Source: Proales similis (taxonomy: Eukaryota > Rotifera > Eurotatoria > Ploima > Proalidae). Taken from it: 64,000 nucleotides of DNA. Below, one piece after another: positions 22,899-34,400 of the stretch (positions are counted from its first letter, which is position 1; each line of letters begins with the position of its first letter). A model generated the notes under the pieces. The model did not search any database and was not told where the DNA came from. It saw only the letters and a program-made list of their open reading frames with translations. The DNA lies in NCBI GenBank assembly GCA_019059635.1, contig JAGVRJ010000011.1, positions 1,426,001-1,490,000 of the forward strand, written 5' to 3'. A program made the position numbers and the translations under genes.

Positions 22899-23493
22899 TT
22901 GGTTGCGTTGCGAAATTCGACTTTTCTTGTCCGTCTCGATGCAAAATCTAGCCACCAAAACTGAATTCATTTTTTAATTTTTTTTTTTCTATCCAGCACT
23001 CGCAGCATTTGAGTGAGGACACAGAGACGCGCGCGCACCCATCCAGTCAGCCAGTCAGCCAGGTCTTGGCTTCGTCGGTGGTCGACAACACTGAAAAAGA
23101 CGACGACAATCAAGGGATTTAGAATGCGCGCAAAATGTCCCTTTCTTTCACGCACAATGACTCGAATTCAAAATGCAGAATAAAGTGTTGAAATGTTGCG
23201 TTGGTATTTGACACCAAAAATGGACCAATCTTGTCGAACGGTTCGATCTGATTGGCCAGCTGAAGACAGCCCCATCTGATTGCGGGCGCGTATTGGGCGT
23301 CTGAGGGGAAAGGCAAAGATTCAGAAGCTAAGAATAAGTCGAGTCGATTATGCCATTGCTGTGCGCCTCTCTGTGCTGCCTCTAAAAGCCCGCTCTCGCA
23401 TAATTTGCTCGGCAAAGAGAGTTTTTCGCAGTTTGCGCCTAGTTACATAAGTCGAGTGCCGGTTGTGAGACAATTAGTGCGAAAAAGTGCAAA
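22899..23493. other. Head-to-head promoter region of DCUN1D and the LRAT gene
   Basis: About 600 bases between divergent start codons. No coding feature supported. Confidence 0.45.
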
Positions 23494-24162
23494 ATGAAAA
23501 GCCAAGGGCAACAAGAACAAAAAGGGGAAGAAGAAGAAAAGAAGACGAGCGGACAAGATGGCGAAGAAGAAGAGTTCGAGATCCTCAGCTATGAAGAGAT
23601 CGTTCAGACTGATGCAGTCAGAACCGAAGTGAATGCGGCAACAGACCAGATCAGACACGAGCACAACAAAAAAGTGCTTGAGAGTCTAAGGCCCGGCGAC
23701 CTGATCGAGTACAAGCGGCGCTTTTATTCACACTGGGCCGTCTACGTCGGTCGAACCAGAATTGTTCACCTATGCGGGCAAGACGAGGCGAAAAACTGGA
23801 CAATCAGCGGCGTGCGGCTGGCAGACTCGGCAATCGGCCAGTGCGCCGAAGTGGCCATGCACAGCTTCTGGGACGTGGTCAAGGATTCGTTCGTGTTTCG
23901 CAACAACTCAAACGACGCTCACATGAATCCGCTGCCGGTCGAGCAGATCCTGATTCGAGCCTATGAACAAGTCGGCTCGACAAGCTACAACCTGATCAGC
24001 TTTAACTGCGAGCACTTTGCCAAGCAGTGCCGCTACGGCCTGCCCATGAGCCACCAGGTGATGCCTTTCCTGCGCTTCGGCAACCGTGTCACTCGGAGTC
24101 TACGCGACATTCAAGAAAGCTGCGCTCAAGTCTGCAGCTCAGTTGGCAAAAAATTCCAATAA
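23494..24162 (+). CDS. LRAT-domain protein (NlpC/P60 superfamily acyltransferase-like)
   Basis: Single exon, 222 residues. A charged, Glu/Lys-rich N-terminus leads to the LRAT domain (about 70-185): LRPGDLIEYKRRFYSHWAVY with the catalytic His, a second His in IVHLCG, and NCEHFAKQCRYG with the nucleophilic Cys. This circularly permuted papain-like fold occurs in lecithin retinol acyltransferase and in the PLAAT/HRASLS phospholipase A/acyltransferases. The C-terminus has no obvious membrane helix (PLAATs usually have one), so the substrate cannot be guessed. All three catalytic-site motifs are intact. An AATAAA lies at 24253-24258. Confidence 0.85.
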   Translation: MKSQGQQEQKGEEEEKKTSGQDGEEEEFEILSYEEIVQTDAVRTEVNAATDQIRHEHNKKVLESLRPGDLIEYKRRFYSHWAVYVGRTRIVHLCGQDEAKNWTISGVRLADSAIGQCAEVAMHSFWDVVKDSFVFRNNSNDAHMNPLPVEQILIRAYEQVGSTSYNLISFNCEHFAKQCRYGLPMSHQVMPFLRFGNRVTRSLRDIQESCAQVCSSVGKKFQ

Positions 24163-24252
24163 TTATTTAACCATCTGCTCGACGCCATTGATTCTGTGCC
24201 CAGACCCACTTGAGCTCACTTGTATTTAACCAGCATCTCTTTAATCGATATT

Positions 24253-24258
24253 AATAAA
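24253..24258 (+). terminator. Polyadenylation signal of the LRAT-domain gene
   Basis: AATAAA 91 bases after the stop codon. Confidence 0.55.
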
Positions 24259-24368
24259 CTTTTGAAGCAAGTTTTAAATTCGACTGTTTTTCAGGCAGGG
24301 AATTGAATCCCGTCTGTTCAACTGTTCAAGGTCATTATTTTCTCATTTCACTGCTCCTTCAGGGTCGA

Positions 24369-25572
24369 ATGAACAGACTGAGGCTTTGCGAGTCCGCAGC
24401 TGCTTGTCGACGCTTGTTTGGCTCAGAAGCGTCCAGAGGCTACAGTCAACACGCAGCGCATGCCACTCGATTTGTGCCCAAACACGAGCCTGTAAGCGAG
24501 CCTGATCTTGAGCGATTTAAGAGCTTTGTCAATGACTCGAATCGAATTCTGGTTTTATCCGGAGCCGGCCTCTCAACCGAGTCGGGTGCGTTCCTGAGCT
24601 CGTCTGCTCTCCTCCTCAGCTCGTCGTTTAGTTCTTCCATTTAAAGGAATTCCCGACTACCGGTCAGAGGGCGTGGGCCTGTATGCGACTTCGGATCACC
24701 GGCCGATGATTTACGCCGAGTTTGTCAAATCGGCCGAGAGACGGCGAATCTACTGGGCCCGCAACTACGCCAGTTGGCCTCTCTTCAGCTCTTTTAGGCC
24801 GAACGAATCACACATGATTTTGGCCGACTGGGAACGCCGCCGCAAAGTTCATCATCACGTCACGCAGAACGTAGACGGCCTCATGGTCAAAGCGGGCTCG
24901 AGAAATTTGACCGAACTTCACGGCACGTCCTATTGGGTACAAGAATGGTGTTGGGCGCGGCGCATTTTACTTCTCTCGACTGGTCTTTATTTCAAGGTCA
25001 AGTGTCTTGACTGCGACATGAGCATGAGCCGCGAAATGATGCAGCTACTCATCAAATCAGTGAATCCGAACTGGCAAGCCTCGTCAGACCAACTCTCGCC
25101 GGACAACGATGTTCGCCTGAGTGAAGCGCAAATGAACGACTTCATCCTACCACATTGTCCCAAATGCGGCAACGACCGTCTCATCCCGAAAATCGGTGAG
25201 AAGCGCCGTTCAATCTCGTTTCAAGCCAAAATTTTACAACTGTGCTCTTAAAAGTCTTCTTTGGCGATAACATACCAAAGAGAACGGTCGATTTCGTCAG
25301 AGAAAAAGTGAGCGAATGCGACGCTCTGCTCGCAGTGGGCACCTCTCTTCATGTAAGCGGCCACCATCATCGACCATTCTGAAACACAAAGCTCAAGTCC
25401 GTCTCTGTTTCACACTTGAAAGGTTTACTCGGCCTATCGAATCATCCTGCAGGCGAAAGAGCTCTCGATTCCAATCGCGGTGATCAGCATCGGCAAGACG
25501 CGCGGCGATCAGCATGCGACGCTCAAAGTCGAAGCCAAATGCAGCGACTTGTTGAAAAGTGTCTCGTTTTAG
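24369..25572 (+). CDS. SIRT4: SIRT4, mitochondrial sirtuin
   Basis: Five exons: 24369-24585, 24647-24936, 24997-25195, 25255-25352 and 25423-25572, 317 residues (human 314). The Arg-rich start MNRLRLCESAAACRRLFG looks like a mitochondrial presequence. The NAD-binding motifs are intact: SGAGLSTESG, IPDYRSEG, TQNVDGL; the catalytic His is in ELHG; Zn ligands are CLDC and CPKCG. FFGDNIPKRTVDF and AVGTSLHVYSAYRI match SIRT4. SIRT4 acts as ADP-ribosyltransferase and lipoamidase/deacylase on matrix enzymes such as glutamate dehydrogenase and pyruvate dehydrogenase. The intron joins split Gly and Val codons cleanly. An AATAAA is at 25675-25680. Confidence 0.95.
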
Positions 25573-26196
25573 TCCAGTTCTCTACGCTCTCTCTCTCTCT
25601 CGTCTCAGCCCGATGCTTGTGCTGCTTGCGGCCATTCTCCTCATTTCTCTCTCTCTCTCTCTGTTGAATTCAATAATAAAATAGTCCATCTCATGCGCGT
25701 CCACATGTGCGCACGAGTCGAACATGTGTCGCAAAGGCAGCAACTTGAAAAGTCGGAATTTTGGCCCATCGACTTGAAGGGTTATTAAAAAGCGATTAGA
25801 GTAGCTCGCAGTGTGGCGGCAAATAATCCGTAGCAGAGCGTTCATCGTCCCTGTTGTTTTCTCGCGCGCGTGTGTGTGTGTGCTCTCTTCTCGGCATTGG
25901 GCGACTGATGATCGAACTCTGTTGACTGCGAGCTCGACCGCCAGCACAATCCTACGAGGCGATCAAGTCGAAAACACACTTGAGAAATGAGCGATCGCAG
26001 AGGCGACGAACGAGCAAGGCAACAGCTTGGCATCGCATGCCTTCGCATAAGATGCAGGAGAAGGACAATGAATTCCATTAAATGGTATTTATCGTCAGCG
26101 CTGTTGCCACTCCGTCATATGGCGTTCGACGACGACGACGACGACTACGAGTCCTAAATGAGCCGTGATCACAATGCCGATTGGCGCGCCTCTGCT
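25573..26196. other. Region between SIRT4 and the first P4-ATPase
   Basis: SIRT4 3' flank with AATAAA at 25675-25680, CT runs near 25590-25660 and a (TG)n run near 25868-25882. A GAC repeat at about 26127-26145 reads as six Asp in one plus-strand frame, but no gene is supported around it. Confidence 0.45.
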
Positions 26197-26572
26197 CTAT
26201 TTAAGCAAGCGATGCTGCACATCGCCCTCATCGTCAAAAAACTCTTCAAACTTGCGCTTCAACTCAACACAAGCACACGCAGCAGACAAAGAGACATTCA
26301 AATCAGCTCATGTTCATGCTCTGTTTTGATTGTTGCTCAGAATGTCGATTTAATGCATTCGACTCGGCAATGCAGAGTCGCATCCGACATTCTCTGTGCA
26401 ATCAAAAAAAAGCGCGAAATGTTTTGTTGAGGTTTATTCAAGAGCGGCTAGAAACGCACCGGTACATCAAACTGCTGCTCGTCTTCAATTCTAGATGTCT
26501 GCTTAACACACTTTAGCTCAAACTTTTGATATTTGGGCGGGTTGTGCCCTCACACATGAAATCGAATTGAGA

Positions 26573-29500
26573 CTAGAAGCGAGTGCTCACTTGCTCGGAC
26601 AGATCGTCGTCCGGATTGACGATCGAGCTTGACGAGCTCTTCACCGCAGGGGTTCGTCTGAGGAGTTTGTTGAGTAGAGCGGGCTTCAGGTCGCTCCTGA
26701 TCGCCGCCTTGATCAAATCGGGCACGCAGGCGGCCATCAACGTCACCAACAGGCAGAGCCAAACAGCCCAACTGCCCATCATGTCGTTGAATATCCAAAA
26801 GAAACTCTGGTCGTCCGTCAACGAGGTGAGGTAAGCTGGCCTGTTTGAATTGTTCACTGTTGAGCTGATTAGGACGCTCTGCTTGGTCAATTTACTCACA
26901 TTATGAACGAATTGGGCACAATACAGAACAAGACGAGGCCGAGCAGGGAAGCCAAATACGCCAACAAGGTCATCACGGTCTGGTAGTGCCACTCGATCAG
27001 CAGCTGAAATGAACGAGAGAGAATCAACAAACGTGCGAGTCGATTGCTCAATGTTCACTCACTTTGGCATGAACGATCAGCAGCACTGCGAACAGGACCA
27101 TGCCTCCGAGCTGCTTGTCTCCGCCCATCTTCCCATTCGACACATTCAGACTCGATTAGAGACGAGGAGAGCGAGTTGAGTGCGTTACCTTTCCGTCTAC
27201 TTGAACTGAATTGTTGCAGAGAACGAGCATCAGCGGAAAGAAGAACGCCAGCGCTGAGTGGAACAGAGCTGTTTTGGATGCGGTCAGAACTGGACAAGAC
27301 CAGACGCGTTTGAATGTTCAATTTACCCAATAAATTCCATCGAATGAAATTCAAGTCCGACAGCAGTCTGTTACTGTCCAGCTCTCTTTGTTTCGAATTG
27401 GGTTGAGAAAAAGGCGCTCGATCGACTCTGGCCATATTTACTTGTAAGAGGCGACAAACTCTTTCACTCGGCGCACTGGCTTCTCCTGTTCGAATATGCC
27501 GTAGACGAGCACAGGCGCGCCGGTCAATGTCACGTTGTACATGGTCAGCGTGATCGAGTTGTAGAAGCTCTTGAATGAAATTGATCAAATTGCAGAAAGT
27601 GGTCGAAATTAAGGAACATACGGAGACGGAGAACGCGTTCCAGAAGGCAAAGTAGACTTGGGCCATCATGAACACAATGTTCTAAAACGCGAAAAGGAGA
27701 CCTAGAGGGACCAGCAGGGCACGCGGAGGAGACCGGTTTACTTTATAAAAGAAATATTGAACCATTTTGGCCGATCGCACGTAAAAGGTGTAGCCGTGCA
27801 CTAAGATTAGGCGACGAATGAACATGAAACGCGCAATGGCAAAGTCAGCCGATCGAGCTGCGTTTCGGCCTTCTTTGCCGAATATTCCGATGCCCACGTT
27901 GGCCTCCTGAATCATGGATATGTCATTTGCACCGTCTCCGATTGAAGCCGTGATCGGATTCGTATCGCTCTGCTTCACCAGCCGCACAATCTACACAGGC
28001 AAATAAAGCAAAATCGATTCGGATATTTGAATGGTCACATCCTCACTTCTGCTTTTTGAGCCGGTGACAGACGGCAGCACAGAACCGCGTTGCATCTGAG
28101 CGCAAGCTCAACGAATTCTTTCTCAAGCTGAAATTCGAATATACTCATAAGAGCTTGTCCATCTATAATCATTGCATATCGGAACGTGGAGTAATCTTCG
28201 ATTCTGAAAGCGCCTTTGTGATCATAGTCAATGAATATCGAAGCAAGAGAAAACTCACAGTTTCATGTAGAGCTTGAATTTGACGCGAAAATCGTCAATT
28301 GTGCGCAGTTGAAATAACTCGATTTTCTTCATGTCGGAAGTAAAGTGTCGACAAGAATAGGAGATGTTGATGGCGGTCTCGAGCTTGTCGCCGGTCAGCA
28401 CCCAGGTCTTGATTCCGGCCTGACGCAGCTGCTCGAGCGTCTCCTCGACGCCTTCCTGCAGCCTGTCCTCGACACCAGTCACGCCGAGCAGAGTGAGCCC
28501 CTGCTCGATCTGCTCGTAGGCGGTGGCCAGGTTCTCCTTTCGGTTGAGCACATCTGACATGGAGCGACCGAGCAGGCGACTGATGCGCTCGTACTCGTCG
28601 GGCTCTAGAGTGCGTCGGGCAAAGGCGAGCGTGCGCCAGCCCACTTCGGCAAAGCGCTTAACCTGTCTGGCCAGTGCCTGGACGTCGCCGGCCACGCAGC
28701 GGTCGAACACGGCCGAGTCCGCTCCCTTGGTCAGGAGCAGAATCTCGCCCGAATGGCGCGCTCTCACTATCACGCTCATCATTTTGCGTTTAGAGTCGAA
28801 CTCGAACTTGTCGAGAACTTCGTACTCACGGTCTTGGGACCAGAACTGCACTTTTCTCAACGAGTCGTGTTCTCCCTGATACTCAACACCGAGATCTTCG
28901 CAGAACTTCAAAAAGGCAAACTCGTCCGGCGACGAAGCCTTGAACTTCTCCTCAGATCGCTCGTCGACCATCACCGTGTGGCACAGGGCCATGGTTTCGA
29001 GCAGCTGGCCCAGCTGGCTCCTGGTGCCCAGTGACATCTGCAGGCCAGTGTCCACGTCAATCAGCCGTCCCTCGAACGGTTCCAGAACGCCGCCCTGCTC
29101 GAGAGCCAGCTGTCTGAACTTCATGTCGTTCTCGGTCAAGGTGCCCGTCTTGTCCGAGAAGAGGTACTTGATCTGCCCGAGGTCTTCGTTTATGTCGCTC
29201 GTGTTGACTACCGCTGGCTGGTCTGTTTGCTCGTCGTACATTCTAAAAGCCAGATCAGCGTCTTGCGGGGAAAGGTAATGAATTCCTAAAATTCTTACTC
29301 TTCGTCCCATTCGATAAATTTCGAGCTTATGAATCTCTGAAGTTCTTCTCGTCCAATTTAGTTAGGCGTTAGCAAAATACATCGAGACAATCAGCACTCA
29401 CCGATGGTCACGTACATTGATATGGGAACAATGTAGTTTAGAATGTTCATGTAATAGATGAAGCTCATGAAGTAGTAGAGAAATCTGTGCTTCTATTTAA

Positions 29501-30955
29501 GTCGTTATTCAAATAAAATCAATTTTCGCAATCTTGGAATAGTAGACCTCGTAAGAGGCAGGTCTCAGGGCTTCAAGGTACCAATGGATTCTATACACAT
29601 CGGTGTAGCGCAATGAAAGAACGAAGCAAAAGGTGGTCAAAAGCGCCAAAACGATCAAAAATGAGATAATAAATCGATTCAGCTTTCTTTAAACGACCAC
29701 GTTAAGATTTTACTAAAATGCTAATCGAATCAACCTTACTCTTCAATGCAAGAGAGTTTGTTCGATTTGAACTTGGAGTTGAGCATCATCTTGGTCTCTT
29801 GGCCCGTGTAGACCGCGCAACCGTAGACGAACGGGGCAATGCGCAGAGTGGAGCCGCGCAGCAGCAGGTTGTCAGGTCCTATCGCTCTGAGATGCGGCGG
29901 CCGTCAGAGCAGGCGATCGGGAGGCTGCAGGACGCCACTTACATCTCTCGGCCTGCGATGAGCAGTTTGCCGCTGAACTCGTACAGCGACAAGTTGGGCG
30001 GGTCGCAAACGACGCTGCAGCGAAAGGCGGCCAGCTGCGCCTCGCTCTGCAGCAGCGGCATGTGCGCGGGCACCACGCGCTGCTTCAGGTTGGTCTCGCC
30101 GTCCAGGTTGGCCGTGGTGATGAAGCATTCCTTGTGCAGGCCCTGGGCGTGCAGCAGCACCAAGTCGCAGGGCACCGGCTCGTCTGCGCCCACTTGCACA
30201 ATGTCTCCGCACTGAAGCGAGTCATGCACATTCAGTCGACTGCCGATTAACGAGCACAACTTGCCTGGATGTCGCACCATCGCGTCTCCTCAAAGCGGCC
30301 GAATCGGAGCACCCTGGTCTTGCTGTTGTTTATCTGGCGGTCGCTGCGGTGTCTCAGGTAGTCCTCGTACCCCTTTTACCCACTTTCATTCAAATGGCCG
30401 GCTCATGGGCTGTCAGCGCCGCACTTACTTGTTTCAGCGCAGTGACTCCGGCCACGAACAATAAAGGCAAAGCACTCGTGTAAGGACTGACAGGCGGATC
30501 AGGCAACAGGAACTTTCGAAAAGCTCTCAACCTCTTCCCAGTCAAGTGAATGAGAGAGCTCGATCTTACCAAAACGACCACATTGAATAAAAAGTAAAAG
30601 TTGGCGATTCGTCTGAACTGCTCGAAAAGATTCTTTGGAAGAAAGGTGATTATCGAATACTTGAAGGAGACTGTTAGCAGATCTTAATCCAACAATCGAA
30701 CTGCTCATGCCAGTTACTTTGCTCGTCTTTATTTTGTTTGAGCAGTATTCGGTAATCTCCTCTTCTAGCTCGTCCCCTGGATTCACTTCCAACTTTCGCA
30801 CCTGGGCCTCATTGTCAACTTCGGCGCCGTTGTCCTTTGTCTAGTTATTTTTCTCGTTTGATTAACAGGCAGCGGCTGTCTATGAAGTAGGCGTTTACCG
30901 TAAAACGCTTGAATATGGCTCGGAACCTTTTGGCCACTCGTCGAGAATAGACCAT
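26573..30955 (-). CDS. ATP11: P4-ATPase, class VI (ATP11-type) phospholipid flippase, copy 1
   Basis: Twenty exons give 1096 residues: starts of exons on the minus strand are 30955, 30840, 30659, 30512, 30372, 30211, 29886, 29686, 29489, 29347, 29242, 28203, 27990, 27681, 27569, 27367, 27268, 27128, 27003 and 26840. Landmarks: [29 protein letters not shown] and [11 protein letters not shown] (a class VI signature), A-domain [13 protein letters not shown]4 VPISMYVT, phosphorylation site [39 protein letters not shown], and ten expected membrane helices. These enzymes move phosphatidylserine and related lipids to the cytosolic leaflet of plasma or endosomal membranes with a CDC50/TMEM30 partner. 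The intron after exon 5 has a GC donor. The last exon may instead splice at 26591 to an exon at 26262-26197 (see findings). Confidence 0.93.
28342..28811. repeat. Gene-conversion tract A, copy in ATP11 copy 1
   Basis: Nearly identical to 33190-33659 (offset 4848); I count two differences in 470 bases. It covers the 3' half of exon 11 (late N-domain and start of the P-domain). Identity stops abruptly at both ends. Confidence 0.9.
28900..29245. repeat. Gene-conversion tract B, copy in ATP11 copy 1
   Basis: Nearly identical to about 33748-34093; I count four differences. It covers the 5' part of exon 11, including the phosphorylation site, and ends at the exon 10/11 splice acceptor. About 90 diverged bases separate it from tract A. 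Confidence 0.9.
29746..30434. repeat. Gene-conversion tract C, copy in ATP11 copy 1
   Basis: Nearly identical to 34596-35284 (offset 4850); I count five differences in 689 bases. It spans exons 5, 6 and 7 and the introns between them, and ends just inside exon 4. Confidence 0.92.
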
Positions 30956-31497
30956 TTCAACCTTCACATGAAGCCTTCACCGTCGCACTTGTCTCTTGTC
31001 CTTGAATTTAAACGTCTGTGTTTACTATTTTCCTCGATTCTGCTCTATTCTCGCTCGGTCTAATAAAAAGAGGCAAAAGCGTGAGGCCACTGTTGAGCAT
31101 ACTCTTGATGTCTGCGTGATGTCAACAAGTCAAATGCTTTTGCTGATTAGCTTTGATTCGATTGCACAATTACTAGTCAGGCAACAATCAACCAACAGAT
31201 AAGACAGGACGCGTTTTATTTCTAGTCTCCGTCTCACACTTGCTGTGTCTATCCTTATCTCAACCCTTAATTGTCGTCGTCGTCGTCGTCATCATCGTTG
31301 TTGTCGTTCTTCTTCTTATTACTTGTCTCGATCAGTCTGTGTAGGAGCAAATCCCTATCTGTGGGCTTGTCTCTTTCTACGCTTGCCTGTTCGTCTGTCT
31401 CTCTGATTTGTCGACGGTTTGTCGATTGCTAAGCTCCCAGAAATGCCAAGAAGAGGAAACATTTTCTTTGTTTTATTCAGCGCCCGAGTTGAAATGG
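30956..31497. other. Spacer between the tandem P4-ATPases
   Basis: 540 bases holding the copy 1 promoter and the copy 2 3' flank. A (CGT)n/(CAT)n-like trinucleotide run is at about 31273-31300. No coding feature seen. Confidence 0.5.
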
Positions 31498-34400
31498 TCA
31501 GATTGAGTAGTTGAGCTGCTCGAGCCGATTGAACAAGGCCGAATGAACGAGTTTGACACCAAAGTCGACCACAAACGCACTCACAACGGTGAGCAAAATG
31601 CTCAGGCAGACTGAATAGGAGCTCAGCAGGTCTGTAAGCATTCCGTAAGCGCCCTGTCCGCCGCTCATTCCGACCAAAAAATCCGGCCTTTGCTCAGCGC
31701 TGGTTAGTAAACTCGAAGGCAAGTGAGGACTTAATCAACTTACACAATGAACAAGTCGGGCAGCACGCACAAGAATACGTAGGAGAGGATTGAGAACGTG
31801 TAGGAGATTACGGTGGCCCAAGTAAGATGCTTCCATTCGATGAGCAGCTAAAATGAGACGCGGCAAAATTGAAATCGACGGGAAGAAAGAGGCGCGCTGG
31901 TGCCGTTTACTTTTATGTGAACGAGCAAAAAGGCCAGTAGAGTTGAAAGTTCGCCCATATGACCGTCGCCTCCGCCGCTCTAGTTGCCGGCCAAGCTATT
32001 GAGTCAGCGGCGCAGATGGCAAAGAACGGACTGAACTCACTTTGCCATCGGGATGATAGGAGCTCTCGCTTGACAGCATCATGTAGGGAATGAAAAACGA
32101 GAGAACCGCGTGTCCAACTCCTGTCCGTCCAAGTTCGGATTAGAGTCTAAGGCAGAAGCAATTTGAATTCAGGCTAAACGGCGAACCGATAAAATTCCAT
32201 TCGATGAACGTGAACTTGTTCAGCTGGCTGCCATTTGACACTTGTCTGCAATTTGAATGAGTTGGGATCGCGCTCAAAACATTGCGGCCTTGAACTTGCC
32301 TGAAGTGACGTACAAGTTCGGCGCTCGATGTCTTGTGGATGGGAAACACTTGCTCAAACAAGCCATAGAGAAATATGGGCGCGCTTGTCAGTGTGGTGTT
32401 GTAGAAGCCGATTATGAGCGAAGTGAAAAGGCTCTGAGAACGATGATGAAGCAAATCAGTGACACAAACTTCATTCATTCATTCAACTCACAGTTGCAGT
32501 GAACGCGTTCCAGAATGCGTAAAACACCTGTCCGAGCATGAACACAATATTCTACAAGCGAATGATGAGACGAGGCCGGTAAATGAGCGCTCTGGGGCCG
32601 AACCTTGTAAAAGTAGTACTGGACGTAGTCGGCCGATCGCGTGTAGTAGGTGAGACCGTGAACGAGAATGGCTCGTTTTAAGTGCTTGAATCGGGCAAAC
32701 GCAAAGTCAGAGGAGCGGGCCGCTGAACGGCCTTCTTTGCCAATGATGCCGAAGCCGACGTTGGCTTCTTGGAGCATGGACACGTCGTTGAGGCCGTCAC
32801 CTACTGCAGCGACAATCGGCTTTTTCTCGCTCTCCTTCACCATTTTGACGATCTAGAACAATTGCCTGGGTAAGCGATTGGCGAAAGGCGAAATAAAATC
32901 TGACAACGCACTTGTGCCTTTTGCAAGGGAGATAATCGGCATGCAAGAACAGCGTGGCATTTAAGCGCCGAGGCGAGAAACTCTTGTTGCAGACCCGCTT
33001 TAACCACATCTTCCAAGACGTTTCCTTCAATCACCATTGATACGGGTTCACTGTTGATAAGAAAATATAAATTGGCGAGCCCGAATATGCAATCACGCAA
33101 TTCAAAGGTTACTTGTTGAAGGAAAGGAATTTTGGCGGATTGAGAACTTGTTTGCAATGGGATAGAGTCCAGACATTCATTTTGGAATCAAAGTGTCGAC
33201 AAGAATAGGAGATGTTGATGGCGGTCTCGAGCTTGTCGCCGGTCAGCACCCAGGTCTTGATTCCGGCCTGACGCAGCTGCTCGAGCGTCTCCTCGACGCC
33301 TTCCTGCAGCCTGTCCTCGACACCAGTCACGCCGAGCAGAGTGAGCCCCTGCTCGATCTGCTCGTAGGCGGTGGCCAGGTTCTCCTTTCGGTTGAGCACA
33401 TCTGACATGGAGCGACCGAGCAGGCGACTGATGCGCTCGTACTCGTCGGGCTCTAGAGTGCGTCGGGCAAAGGCGAGCGTGCGCCAACCCACTTCGGCAA
33501 AGCGCTTCACCTGTCTGGCCAGTGCCTGGACGTCGCCGGCCACGCAGCGGTCGAACACGGCCGAGTCCGCTCCCTTGGTCAGGAGCAGAATCTCGCCCGA
33601 ATGGCGCGCTCTCACTATCACGCTCATCATTTTGCGTTTAGAGTCGAACTCGAACTTGTTGAGAATCTCGTAATCTCTCCATTCAGATAGAAATCGGACA
33701 GTTCGAATAAACTCTTTCTCGCCTTGGTACTCGACATCAATTCCTTGGCAGAACTTCAAAAAGGCGAACTCGTCCGGCGACGAGGCCTTGAACTTCTCCT
33801 CAGATCGCTCGTCGACCATCACCGTGTGGCACAGGGCCATGGTTTCGAGCAGCTGACCCAGCTGGCTCCTGGTGCCCAGTGACATCTGCAGGCCAGTGTC
33901 CACGTCAATCAGCCGTCCCTCGAACGGTTCCAGAACGCCGCCCTGCTCGAGAGCCAGCTGTCTGAACTTCATGTCGTTCTCGGTCAAGGTGCCCGTCTTG
34001 TCCGAGAAGAGGTACTTGATCTGGCCGAGGTCTTCGTTTATGTCGCTCGTGTTGACTACCGCTGGCTGGTCTGTTTGCTCGTCGTACATTCTAAGTTTAA
34101 CACAATTAGAAGTTTTGGATATGAAAAAAATCTGACTCTTTATAAAAGCTCACTCTAGATCCCAGGCAAAGAACCGAGAGCTCATGAACTTTTGTAATTC
34201 TTGGATTCATCAGCTCAAGAGCGTTAAGATTGCATTCAGTTTTAGACATAAGAACATACCAATTGTGACGTATAAGGAAAGAGGCACCAGAGAGTTGAGA
34301 ATTTCGAGAAAGAAAACAAAATTGAGAAGTTCGTTCAGAAAAGGACTTGACTTGAAATTTCATCAAGTAATATTTCTCTTGGACTCTTGCAATAATTTCA

